58,442 bases of DNA from Gammaproteobacteria bacterium. GTDB lineage: Bacteria; Pseudomonadota; Gammaproteobacteria; UBA6429; Thiohalophilaceae. The notes beneath the pieces were generated by a model. It was not told the origin of the DNA and searched no databases. It was given only the letters and a program-made list of their open reading frames with translations. Shown piece by piece: positions 1 through 8,016 of the stretch (the first letter of the stretch is position 1; each line of letters opens with the position of its first letter). The DNA lies in the NCBI GenBank assembly GCA_024275915.1, contig JAJRYG010000094.1, forward strand, positions 1 to 58,442, written 5' to 3'. The position numbers and the translations under genes were made by a program.

Positions 1-1
1 A

Positions 2-724
2 GTGGAAACCCTGTTCGTGGTCGACAGCATGACCGGCCAGGATGCCGCCAATACTGCCAAGGCCTTCAACGAGGCCCTGCCGCTGACCGGCGTGGTGCTG
101 ACCAAGACCGATGGTGACGCCCGTGGCGGGGCGGCCCTGTCGATTCGCCAGATCACCGGCAAGCCCATCAAGTTCCTCGGGGTCGGCGAGAAATCCGATG
201 CCCTCGAACCCTTCCACCCCGACCGGGTGGCCTCACGTATCCTCGGCATGGGTGATGTGCTCAGTCTGGTCGAGGAGGCGCACAAGAACCTCGATCAGGA
301 CAAGGCACAGAAACTGGTCAACAAGCTCAAGAAGGGCAAGGGCTTCGATCTGGAAGATTTTCGCGACCAGTTCGTGCAGCTGAAGAAAATGGGCGGCATC
401 GCCAGCCTGATGGACAAGCTGCCCGGCATGCCCAACATCCCCAAGGGTGCCATGAACCAGATGGGCGATTCGGAACTGACCCGAATGGAAGCCATCATCA
501 ACTCCATGACCCCGCAGGAGCGGCGTTTTCCCGATGTGATTCGTGGCTCGCGCAAGCGCCGTATCGCCGCCGGCTCCGGCACCCAGGTGCAGGACGTCAA
601 TCGCCTGCTCAAGCAGTTTACCCAGATGCAGAAGATGATGAAAAAGATGGGCAAGGGCGGCATGGGCAAGATGATGCGCAACATGAAGAACATGAAAGGG
701 ATGTTGCCACCGGGCATGCACTGA
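2..724 (+). CDS. ffh: Signal recognition particle GTPase Ffh, C-terminal part
   Basis: Ffh binds 4.5S RNA and signal peptides and delivers nascent membrane proteins to FtsY. The frame is open at the left edge, so the N domain and the first GTPase motifs lie outside; about 240 of the usual 450 or so residues are present. Visible are the end of the G domain (DSMTGQDA, then TKTDGDARGG, the guanine-specificity region) and, from about residue 95, the M domain, which ends in a methionine- and lysine-rich tail (KMMKKMGKGGMGKMM). The GTG at base 2 is an internal valine codon, not a start. It heads the conserved order ffh-rpsP-rimM-trmD-rplS. Confidence 0.97.
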   Translation: METLFVVDSMTGQDAANTAKAFNEALPLTGVVLTKTDGDARGGAALSIRQITGKPIKFLGVGEKSDALEPFHPDRVASRILGMGDVLSLVEEAHKNLDQDKAQKLVNKLKKGKGFDLEDFRDQFVQLKKMGGIASLMDKLPGMPNIPKGAMNQMGDSELTRMEAIINSMTPQERRFPDVIRGSRKRRIAAGSGTQVQDVNRLLKQFTQMQKMMKKMGKGGMGKMMRNMKNMKGMLPPGMH

Positions 725-725
725 T

Positions 726-746
726 CCCGGCCACGGGCAGGCCGGG
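726..746 (+). terminator. GC-rich hairpin just after ffh
   Basis: A 7-bp perfect stem (CCCGGCC at 726-732 with GGCCGGG at 740-746) and a 7-nt loop start one base after the ffh stop codon. No T-run follows, so it may be a weak terminator or an mRNA 3'-end stabiliser rather than a strong intrinsic terminator. Confidence 0.35.
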
Positions 747-812
747 GCAGGGGTCAGAAAGGCCAAATCGGCCATACTTTGGGATATTTCTGCCAATAAA
801 CGTCTAAAAGCC

Positions 813-840
813 TTCACTTTTCCCCCAATATCAGTAAAAT
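813..840 (+). promoter_or_regulatory. Candidate sigma-70 promoter for rpsP operon
   Basis: TTCACT (813-818), a 16-bp spacer and TAAAAT (835-840) resemble -35 and -10 boxes. They lie 124 bases before rpsP in the only sizeable gap of this cluster. The same TAAAATG followed by C/G-rich bases appears before the tRNA-Lys and the YeeE gene, which suggests a genuine local -10 style. Assigned by eye. Confidence 0.45.
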
Positions 841-963
841 GCCCGGTCTTGATTACGAGGCTGCCTAGACAGTTTTTCGGCTTTCCCCCGTATTACGCCG
901 GTGGGAAGGGCTGTAATATTGTCTCTGCGGCCTGTATGTATTTGAATTTATTGAGGAAAAACG

Positions 964-1212
964 ATGGTAACCATTCGTTTAGCACGAGGCGGCGCGAAAA
1001 AGCGTCCTTTTTACCACATTGTCGTGACAGACAGCCGTAATCGCCGTGATGGCCGTTACATCGAGCGCGTTGGATTTTTCAATCCTTCTGCCAAGGGCAA
1101 TGAAGTGCGCCTGAACATCAAGAGTGACCGTATCGAACACTGGCAGGGCCAGGGTGCACAGACATCCGATCGTGTTGCCCGTCTGATCAAGGACAACGCC
1201 GCAACCGCCTGA
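964..1212 (+). CDS. rpsP: 30S ribosomal protein S16
   Basis: Small-subunit ribosomal protein S16, needed for 30S assembly. The 82-residue length fits the family, and the start [20 protein letters not shown] is highly diagnostic. A GAGG ribosome-binding site sits 8 bases before the ATG. It is the first gene of the rpsP-rimM-trmD-rplS cluster; rimM follows after 17 bases, which points to co-transcription. Confidence 0.98.
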   Translation: MVTIRLARGGAKKRPFYHIVVTDSRNRRDGRYIERVGFFNPSAKGNEVRLNIKSDRIEHWQGQGAQTSDRVARLIKDNAATA

Positions 1213-1229
1213 AACGGCTGTTTCGGCGT

Positions 1230-1781
1230 TTGCCCGCGGTGGTAGACAAGCCCCAATCGGATGCCGACATGATCCTGCTGGGCAAGGTGTCCGGCGTCTT
1301 CGGCGTGAAGGGCTGGGTCAAGGTTCATTCGGACACCGAGCCGAGGGAAAACATACTGACTTATTCGCCCTGGTACCTGCAGCGGCAGGGCCAGTGGCAG
1401 GAATACCGGCTGCTGGCTGGCAAGCGTCAGGGTAAAACGGTGATTGCCCAGCTGGAACATGTCAGTGACCGGGATGTGGCGGTCGAACTGCGGGACACCC
1501 GCATTGCCATTCGCCGCTCGCAGCTGCCCAGTGCCGAGGAAGGCAACTATTACTGGTCGGATCTGGTGGGTCTGCAGGTGGTCACGACCACCGGTATCGA
1601 ACTGGGCCAGATCGATGCACTGATGGAAACCGGCGCCAACGATGTGCTGGTGGTTCACGAAAAGGCTGACGCAGGGCACAAGCCGGTGGAGCGGCTCATC
1701 CCCTTCATTCAGGACGCGGTGGTAAAATCCATCGACCTGTCGAGCGGTGAGATGATTGTCGACTGGGATCCTGATTTTTGA
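1230..1781 (+). CDS. rimM: Ribosome maturation factor RimM
   Basis: RimM assists 30S maturation around S19 and the 16S head domain. The N-terminal RimM domain carries [19 protein letters not shown], and the C-terminal PRC-barrel half ends in [11 protein letters not shown] and IVDWDPDF. The longest version, 183 residues, begins at a TTG codon at 1230; an ATG at 1269 would trim 13 residues and start directly at the conserved region, so the exact start is open. Position between rpsP and trmD is the standard one. Confidence 0.95.
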   Translation: MPAVVDKPQSDADMILLGKVSGVFGVKGWVKVHSDTEPRENILTYSPWYLQRQGQWQEYRLLAGKRQGKTVIAQLEHVSDRDVAVELRDTRIAIRRSQLPSAEEGNYYWSDLVGLQVVTTTGIELGQIDALMETGANDVLVVHEKADAGHKPVERLIPFIQDAVVKSIDLSSGEMIVDWDPDF

Positions 1782-1803
1782 CCGGCCGGACCAAGAGGTA
1801 GTG

Positions 1804-2562
1804 ATGCGGATCGATGTGGTGACACTCTTCCCGCAGATGTTTCAGGGACTGACCGACTACGGCATCAGCCGGCGAGCGGTCGACAACGGCCTTCTCGAAC
1901 TGGCCACCTGGAACCCTCGGGACTATGCCGAGGATCGTCATCGCACGGTCGATGACCGACCCTACGGCGGAGGCCCCGGCATGGTGATGATGGTCGAGCC
2001 CCTGCGCCACGCCATCGACGCGGCCAGAGCGGCCAGCGAGGGGGCGGCGAAAGTGATTTATCTTTCTCCCCAGGGCCGGCGGCTTGATCAGGCCGGGCTG
2101 GAAGAACTGTCTGCCAGGTCGCACATGGTGCTGGTCTGCGGGCGTTACGAGGGCATCGACGAACGGGTCATTGCCAGGGACATCGACGAGGAATGGTCGA
2201 TTGGGGACTATGTCCTCAGTGGCGGTGAACTGGCCGCCATGGTCATGATCGACGGCATTACCCGGTTGTTGCCCGGTGCCCTCGGCCATGAGGATTCGGC
2301 ACAAGAGGATTCCTTTGCCACGGGCTTGCTGGATTATCCGCAATATACCCGGCCGGAGGAAATTGAAGGTTTGCCAGTACCGGAAGTATTGCGCAGTGGC
2401 GATCACCAGGCCATTGCCCGCTGGCGGCAGAAACAGGCACTGGGACGAACCTGGTTACGTCGGCCTGATTTACTGGAAAAAATACAGCTGGATTCACAAC
2501 AGCAGGCATTGCTGGATGAATTCATTCACGAACACGAAAGCGAAGTATCGTTTTCAAACTAG
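1804..2562 (+). CDS. trmD: tRNA (guanine-N1)-methyltransferase TrmD
   Basis: TrmD uses S-adenosylmethionine to methylate G37 next to the anticodon, which prevents +1 frameshifting. The SPOUT/trefoil-knot signatures are visible: [31 protein letters not shown] and [12 protein letters not shown] start it at ATG 1804 ([10 protein letters not shown], the usual N-terminus, 252 residues) because an AGAGG site ends 5 bases upstream; a GTG at 1801 is also possible, and the longer frame from 1756 would overlap rimM. Confidence 0.97.
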   Translation: MRIDVVTLFPQMFQGLTDYGISRRAVDNGLLELATWNPRDYAEDRHRTVDDRPYGGGPGMVMMVEPLRHAIDAARAASEGAAKVIYLSPQGRRLDQAGLEELSARSHMVLVCGRYEGIDERVIARDIDEEWSIGDYVLSGGELAAMVMIDGITRLLPGALGHEDSAQEDSFATGLLDYPQYTRPEEIEGLPVPEVLRSGDHQAIARWRQKQALGRTWLRRPDLLEKIQLDSQQQALLDEFIHEHESEVSFSN

Positions 2563-2588
2563 AACATGGGTAGCGTTGGAGCAATCAG

Positions 2589-2936
<348 letters not shown>

Positions 2937-2994
2937 TCACGTTGCGGGCAGGCTTTGTTGAATGCCGCTCGTCTCGTTATTCTGCCTTTTTCAC

Positions 2995-3029
2995 AACGGG
3001 TAACATTTTCATGATGTTGCCCGTTTTTT
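2995..3029 (+). terminator. Intrinsic terminator after rplS
   Basis: AACGGGTAACA (2995-3005) pairs with TGTTGCCCGTT (3015-3025), an 11-bp stem with one G-T wobble and a 9-nt loop, and runs into six T residues (3024-3029). This is a textbook rho-independent terminator closing the ribosomal protein cluster. It also covers two in-frame ATGs (3011, 3014) of the next gene, which argues against translation starting there. Confidence 0.85.
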
Positions 3030-3031
3030 CC

Positions 3032-4936
3032 ATGCCCGCCATTTTTCGCCATTCCCTGCTGGTGCTGCTTGGCCTGGGGCTCGTGCCGGCCTTCGCGGCC
3101 ATGGCAGAGCCTGAACCTGCCCCTCCTGCGGTGACCACCGCCGCCCCGGCCGAAGCGGCCAGTAAACCACAGGATCCCACTGTCGAAATGCCGGCCGAAG
3201 TGCTGGAAGTGCGTTCCATCGCTGCCGGTGGCGCACCGCGACTGGCCTTGCATACCCTGGACGCCTATCAGTCGGCAAGCCGGGAGCAGCCGCATCTGTG
3301 GATGAGCTGGGAAAAGGAACGCATCGCCATCCTTTCCGACAACCGGTCCTGGCAGGACATCGCTGTCAGGCTGGCACAGCTCCCTGCCGGAGTGTCCGAC
3401 ACGTTTCGCTACTGGGCCATGACCCGCCGTGCCGAAGCCCTGGTCAAGTCCGGGCAGGCCGGTGCGGCCCTGCAACTGCTGCAGGGGCTGATCTGGAACA
3501 TTCCACAAGCGACCCCGGCACGTTCCCGCTGGTTGCTCAAGTGGCGTTTTGGCATCATGAATGCCTACCTGGCCCTCGGCGCATTCGAGGACGCCCACCT
3601 GGCGGCGGCTCACTACTTCCGTGATGCCGGTTCCCACAGTATCGAAGAACAGCGCCTGCAGGCACGGATCCTGATCAGTGCCGACCGGGCCGATCAGGCC
3701 GCCGACATGCTGGAAAACAATCCGGACATGGAGGCCCGGATCATTTTCCATCTGGCGCAGTTGCGCAGCGGTCGGCGCACACCGGCAACGATTGTAAAAA
3801 AGGCCCAGCGGCTGATGCGCAGCGAGGGCGTCACCACGGCCATGCGTACCCAGCTGTGGGCCCTCGTTGCCGAGGCCTCCCGCAAGCTCGATGATCTGGG
3901 CACCACGGCCAATGCGCTGGAACATGTGCTGTCGGACAAGCAGCCCCTGCCTGATGGCATGTTTCGATTCGGCGTCGATGATCTGTGGCAGACCTATCTG
4001 GATTACGCCACCCGCATCGGCAACAGCTCGCGCTTTCTGATCGGCGATGACGGCCCCTGGTTCGATGCCGCCGGGAAGGCCGAGAAAAAACTGCCGGTAC
4101 GGGCGCGTTCCCTCTATGCCATGCTGATGTTCAATGGGGAAAACGCGGAAAATCGCCTGCGGGCCGCCGACGACTTTGTCGGCCTGCTGAAACAGCGCAA
4201 GCGCGGCGGGCAGCTGCTCAAGGTGCTGTTCCTCGATTCGCGGCATTTTGCCAGCAAGGCGGCGGTACCGCTGCCGGCGCGCTATGTGCTGGTGGATGTG
4301 GCCCTGGCCCAGACCGACATCCCACTGGCCTCGGCCATCATGGCGACCATCGAAGCCCCTCCCGAGGGGGTGGAAAACTATTTCTGGCAATTGCGTCGTG
4401 CGCGGATTCTGGTGATGGGCGGTCATCATGAACAGGGTGCCGATGCCCTGCACAAACTGCTGGCCTCCAGGCAGAGGCTCAGCCAGGCACAGATCGATCA
4501 GTTTTTGCAGGTGGTGTTCGACTTGCAGACGGTGCAGGCACACCGGCAAGCCATTTCCCTGTTCCAGCAGCTCATGAGCTTCACCGATGATATCAAGCAG
4601 CAGCGCGAACTCTATTACTGGATGGCCGAATCCGGCACCGCCTTGCAGGACTACCCGAAGGCGGCCCAGTGGTATCTGCGTTCAGCCATGTTGCCGGGGG
4701 CCAGGACCATGGATCCCTGGGCGCAGACGGCACGCTACCAGGCGGCCGACAACCTCGCACGGGCCGGTTACGTGCGGGATGCGCGGGCCATCCTCCGGCA
4801 CCTGTTGCGTGTGACCAGGGAGCCGGCACGCCAGGCGGTGTTGCGTCAGGAGTTGCAGAAACTGTGGCTGGTGACCGACCGGCAGGATCCGGCCGACCCG
4901 GACAGAAAAAAACCTACTGGATCAGAAATCCGGTAA
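3032..4936 (+). CDS. TPR-like exported protein of unknown function
   Basis: I do not recognise a named family. From ATG 3032 the product is 634 residues with a signal peptide (MPAIFRHSLLVLLGLGLVPA, then AFAAMAEP), a short proline/alanine-rich linker, and a long helical body with repeated Ala/Leu-rich helix pairs (for example EALVKSGQAGAALQLLQGL), as in TPR or Sel1-like superhelices. It is therefore probably a periplasmic scaffold or assembly factor; the partner is unknown. The frame is open back to 2942, but that region contains the rplS terminator, so the later start is preferred even though no clear Shine-Dalgarno site precedes it. Its last 23 bases overlap the convergent FliL-like gene. 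Confidence 0.75.
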   Translation: MPAIFRHSLLVLLGLGLVPAFAAMAEPEPAPPAVTTAAPAEAASKPQDPTVEMPAEVLEVRSIAAGGAPRLALHTLDAYQSASREQPHLWMSWEKERIAILSDNRSWQDIAVRLAQLPAGVSDTFRYWAMTRRAEALVKSGQAGAALQLLQGLIWNIPQATPARSRWLLKWRFGIMNAYLALGAFEDAHLAAAHYFRDAGSHSIEEQRLQARILISADRADQAADMLENNPDMEARIIFHLAQLRSGRRTPATIVKKAQRLMRSEGVTTAMRTQLWALVAEASRKLDDLGTTANALEHVLSDKQPLPDGMFRFGVDDLWQTYLDYATRIGNSSRFLIGDDGPWFDAAGKAEKKLPVRARSLYAMLMFNGENAENRLRAADDFVGLLKQRKRGGQLLKVLFLDSRHFASKAAVPLPARYVLVDVALAQTDIPLASAIMATIEAPPEGVENYFWQLRRARILVMGGHHEQGADALHKLLASRQRLSQAQIDQFLQVVFDLQTVQAHRQAISLFQQLMSFTDDIKQQRELYYWMAESGTALQDYPKAAQWYLRSAMLPGARTMDPWAQTARYQAADNLARAGYVRDARAILRHLLRVTREPARQAVLRQELQKLWLVTDRQDPADPDRKKPTGSEIR

Positions 4937-5318
4937 ACAGGGTGCGGGATACCGCCGCCTTGCCTACACTTTCCTCCATGACCTTGTTCACGGCGTCCTG
5001 AATCTCGTCGCGCAGTTTTTTCTTGCCCTGGGCAGAATTGATGTCGCTGATCTGACGGCCACTGACCAGGACCACGATGGCATTGCGGATCACCGGTTCA
5101 TGTTCGCTGATCAGGGCGCCCATCTGGGCGTCGGTGGGGATGAAGGAGACGGACAGTTGCAGATGGTGGACTTCTTCGCCATCATTGACGTTGAGCACGA
5201 ATGCTGGCTTGATGGCCACATAGGCGGCACCGTCACCGCCACCGCTGTCGGCCGAGGCAAAGCTGTTGCCGGTAATGGCAAGAAACAGGGCAAAGAGCAA
5301 AATTTGTCTGACGCGCAT
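4914..5318 (-). CDS. FliL-like exported protein
   Basis: The 134-residue product starts MRVRQILLFALFLAITGNSF, a cleavable signal peptide rather than the retained N-terminal membrane helix of classical FliL. The rest follows the FliL pattern: a beta-rich start (YVAIKPAFVLNVND), conserved VSFIPTDAQ, then EPVIRNAIVVLVSGRQ and a terminal helix region (LRDEIQDAVNKVMEE). FliL proteins control torque at the flagellar stator; an isolated, secreted version could serve another envelope role. AGGAG lies 7 bases before the ATG, and the longer frame to 5735 has no support. It is convergent with the TPR-like gene. Confidence 0.78.
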   Translation of the reverse strand: MRVRQILLFALFLAITGNSFASADSGGGDGAAYVAIKPAFVLNVNDGEEVHHLQLSVSFIPTDAQMGALISEHEPVIRNAIVVLVSGRQISDINSAQGKKKLRDEIQDAVNKVMEESVGKAAVSRTLFTGFLIQ

Positions 5319-5435
5319 CGGGTCGTCTCCTGGGGGTGATGGCTTGTTTATCGGCGTGAAACACTGGAAATTTAGCCGTGGCCGGAAAAATATGCTGTAG
5401 CTCCTGCCCGCGGAGCAAACCTGGGGGAAGGTAGA

Positions 5436-5924
5436 ATGGCCGCATCGAGCAGCGCAACATTTCTCACACCCATTGGCGAAGTTCGTGTTCTTCTGCAACA
5501 GGGCGAGGTGAGCGAGCTGACGCTTGGCCGTTTTGCTCCCGGTGCCCGGCAGATCAGGCCGGCCGCCGCACCGGCAGACGACATGTTGCCGGTACTTGCC
5601 CAGTTGCAGGCCTATTTCGAGGATGGCCGACAGGGCTTTTCCCTGCCGGTGAAACTGCTGGGAACGGATTTTCAGCGGCGTGTCTGGCAGGCCCTGCAGG
5701 CCATTCCGGCCGGGGAAGTTCGTACCTATGGCCAACTGGCCGAACAGCTGGGGTCACACTCCCGGGCCATCGGCATGGCCTGCCGCAACAACCCCGTGCC
5801 CCTCATCGTTCCCTGTCATCGCGTGGTGGCCGCCGATGGCCCTGGTGGCTTTGCCGGGCAGCGTGGCGGGGAAAAACTTGCCCTCAAGCGCTGGTTGCTG
5901 GCGCATGAGGGGGTCCGTATCTGA
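5436..5924 (+). CDS. ogt: Methylated-DNA-protein cysteine methyltransferase
   Basis: Repairs O6-alkylguanine by moving the alkyl group to its own cysteine, a one-use reaction. The active-site motif is seen as PLIVPCHRVV, preceded by the helix-turn-helix region GEVRTYGQLAEQLG and AIGMACRNNP. At 162 residues it matches stand-alone Ogt and lacks the AdaA regulatory domain. It ends 20 bases before xerD, so the two may share a transcript. Confidence 0.95.
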   Translation: MAASSSATFLTPIGEVRVLLQQGEVSELTLGRFAPGARQIRPAAAPADDMLPVLAQLQAYFEDGRQGFSLPVKLLGTDFQRRVWQALQAIPAGEVRTYGQLAEQLGSHSRAIGMACRNNPVPLIVPCHRVVAADGPGGFAGQRGGEKLALKRWLLAHEGVRI

Positions 5925-5944
5925 ACGAGTCACGAAAACCGCAC

Positions 5945-6838
5945 ATGGCCGCACCGACCGACACGATTATCGAGCAGTTTCTCGACGCCATGTGGATGGA
6001 GCGCGGGCTGAGCGAGAACACCCTCAAGGCTTATCGAACGGATCTGTCGGGTTTCCGGCAATGGCTGCTCAGGGAACAGCAGACCGAACTCCCGGCGGTG
6101 CAGCGGGCCGACATTCTGCGCTATCTGGGTGAACGGCAAAGTGCCCGGGCCAGCAGTCAGGCCCGCTTCCTGTCCTCCCTGCGGCGGTTTTACCGCTGGT
6201 TGCTGCGGGAAAAACACATCCACAATGATCCCACCGAGCTGGTGGATTCCCCTAAACTGGGCCGTCCACTGCCCAAGGTGCTTTCGGAGCAGGAGGTGGA
6301 AGCCCTGCTGGCGGCACCCGACACCGGCACGGAGCTGGGTCTGCGGGACCGCAGCATGCTGGAGGTGCTGTATGCCTGCGGTCTGCGGGTCAGTGAGCTG
6401 ATTTCCCTGCAGCCGGCCCAGGTGAACCTGCAGCAGGGGGTGATCCGGGTCATGGGCAAGGGCAACAAGGAACGCCTGGTTCCCCTGGGGGAAGAAGCGA
6501 TAAGCTGGCTGGAGCGCTATCTGGGGGAGTCACGGCCCGATTTGCTGGCAGGTCGGGTCTGTGACAGCCTGTTCGTCACTCGACGCGGCGAGGCCATGAC
6601 CCGCCAGGCCTTCTGGTACATGGTCAAACGTCATGCGCAGGTAGCGGGCATCGACAAGCCGATCTCCCCCCACACCCTGCGACACGCCTTTGCCACCCAC
6701 CTGCTCAATCACGGCGCGGACCTGCGGGTGGTGCAGATGCTGCTGGGCCACAGTGATCTGTCCACCACCCAGATCTATACCCACGTGGCACAGATCCGCC
6801 TGCAGCAACTGCACGCAAAACATCACCCGCGGGGCTGA
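5945..6838 (+). CDS. xerD: Site-specific tyrosine recombinase XerD
   Basis: With XerC, XerD resolves chromosome dimers at dif during FtsK-driven division. The 297 residues contain the N-terminal core-binding domain (LSENTLKAYRTDL, then RRFYRWLLREK) and the catalytic domain with the Arg region (YACGLRVSELISL), HTLRHAFATHLLNHGADL, LLGHSDLSTTQIYTH and the nucleophilic tyrosine in IYTHV. The position next to dsbC is a common gammaproteobacterial arrangement. XerC is so similar that the XerD call rests on this context and the closing IRLQQLHAKHHPRG. Confidence 0.93.
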   Translation: MAAPTDTIIEQFLDAMWMERGLSENTLKAYRTDLSGFRQWLLREQQTELPAVQRADILRYLGERQSARASSQARFLSSLRRFYRWLLREKHIHNDPTELVDSPKLGRPLPKVLSEQEVEALLAAPDTGTELGLRDRSMLEVLYACGLRVSELISLQPAQVNLQQGVIRVMGKGNKERLVPLGEEAISWLERYLGESRPDLLAGRVCDSLFVTRRGEAMTRQAFWYMVKRHAQVAGIDKPISPHTLRHAFATHLLNHGADLRVVQMLLGHSDLSTTQIYTHVAQIRLQQLHAKHHPRG

Positions 6839-6909
6839 AGGCGGCCCGCTGGCCAAATCGGGCTGAACCGGCTGAATTTGACGTTGTCCCATATCCTGCA
6901 GCCATTCAT

Positions 6910-6918
6910 TGTTATACT
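6910..6918 (+). promoter_or_regulatory. Extended -10 promoter candidate for dsbC
   Basis: TGT directly followed by TATACT (6913-6918) is an extended -10 element 40 bases before dsbC. No good -35 box is placed 17 bases upstream, which is tolerated for extended -10 promoters. Confidence 0.45.
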
Positions 6919-6957
6919 CTCGCTGCATTTTTTATCCCATATTATTGAGGTAGTTAC

Positions 6958-7710
6958 ATGAAATCGGTTATCGCACTCCTGCTCTTCGGTCTTTCCGGCC
7001 TGTTTGTCACCCTGCCTGCCGCCGAAGAAAAACCGGTTCAGCTCACGGACGCCGAGCTGCAGAAGGTGCAGCAGACCTTGCTGAAGGTGTTCCCCAAACT
7101 GCCCGCTGAGGCCATTCAGCCTTCTCCGATCCCCGGGCTTTACCAGATCCTGGTTGCTCCCCGCCTGTTTTATGTCAGTGCCGATGGCAAGTATGTCATC
7201 GACGGGGACGTGATCAATATTGAAAGTGGTGAAAATGTTTCCGACACGCTGCGGGAATCGCTGCGGGTCACAGCAATCGAAGGCATGGGCGAGGAGGCGA
7301 TGATCATCTACGGTCCCAAAAAGCCCGAGCACACCATCACCGTATTTACCGACATCGATTGTGGCTACTGCCGCAAGCTGCACAGCGAGATGGCCGACTA
7401 CAACAAGGCGGGTATTCGCGTACGCTACATGGCCTACCCACGGGCCGGTATCGGTTCCGAATCCTACGACAAGGCCGTGTCGGTCTGGTGTGCCGATGAT
7501 CCGACCAAGGCCCTGACCGAGGCCAAGCAGAGCCGGCCGCTAGCGAAGAAAACCTGTGACAACCCGGTTGCCGCAGAGTATCAGCTTGGCCAGATGCTCG
7601 GGGTACGGGGTACGCCGGCGATTGTGACCGAAAACGGCCATATCATCCCCGGTTACGTCCCCGCCAATCGCCTGAAGGTGATGCTGGACACGCAAAAGGC
7701 CATAAAGTAA
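6958..7710 (+). CDS. dsbC: Thiol:disulfide isomerase DsbC
   Basis: Periplasmic disulfide isomerase that reshuffles wrong disulfides and is kept reduced by DsbD. It has a signal peptide (MKSVIALLLFGLSGLFVTLP), an N-terminal dimerisation region, and a thioredoxin domain with the active site CGYC in DIDCGYCRKLH. Two further cysteines (VWCADDP and KKTCDNP) match the structural pair of DsbC. GVRGTPAIV holds the cis-proline. The 250-residue length is slightly above the usual 235. It is well placed after xerD. Confidence 0.94.
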   Translation: MKSVIALLLFGLSGLFVTLPAAEEKPVQLTDAELQKVQQTLLKVFPKLPAEAIQPSPIPGLYQILVAPRLFYVSADGKYVIDGDVINIESGENVSDTLRESLRVTAIEGMGEEAMIIYGPKKPEHTITVFTDIDCGYCRKLHSEMADYNKAGIRVRYMAYPRAGIGSESYDKAVSVWCADDPTKALTEAKQSRPLAKKTCDNPVAAEYQLGQMLGVRGTPAIVTENGHIIPGYVPANRLKVMLDTQKAIK

Positions 7711-8016
7711 CAAACGTTTCTTCCAGCCGCTTGCCACGGCGTTGCCGTGGTCAAGTGTTGCCGGAACTGTTCATCTTCTTGTTTCCTTTCACAGTTCAAG
7801 CTTGAACACCAAGCCGATGACGGGGCATTCCTGCGGCTGCCGGTCATGACAGGTTTAGCAGGCTGTTGAAAAACACCATTTTTACCCAGCCTGTGTGAGG
7901 GAACGGTAAACTGCGTTTTCCGTTCCCGAGTTGAAAAAGGCCAGGGAAGGGCTTTTTCAACATCCTGTTAGGCTCGGTGCCAGCCCCTAAGCTGTCGTGG
8001 TGTTCGCAACAGCTGT
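7711..8016. other. Gene-free stretch holding repeat copy A
   Basis: Between dsbC and the convergent chemoreceptor gene I see no coding sequence. Most of it is the palindromic repeat copy at 7859-7970. Confidence 0.6.
7859..7970. repeat. Palindromic repeat, copy A
   Basis: The left arm CAGGCTGTTGAAAAA pairs with the right arm TTTTTCAACATCCTG near 7953-7967. The interior carries a second hairpin in which GGGAACGG pairs with CCGTTCCC. The same arms recur at 9934, 10348, 10704 and 35373, so this is a dispersed, MITE- or REP-like family. It lies just after the 3' end of the chemoreceptor gene. Confidence 0.75.
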
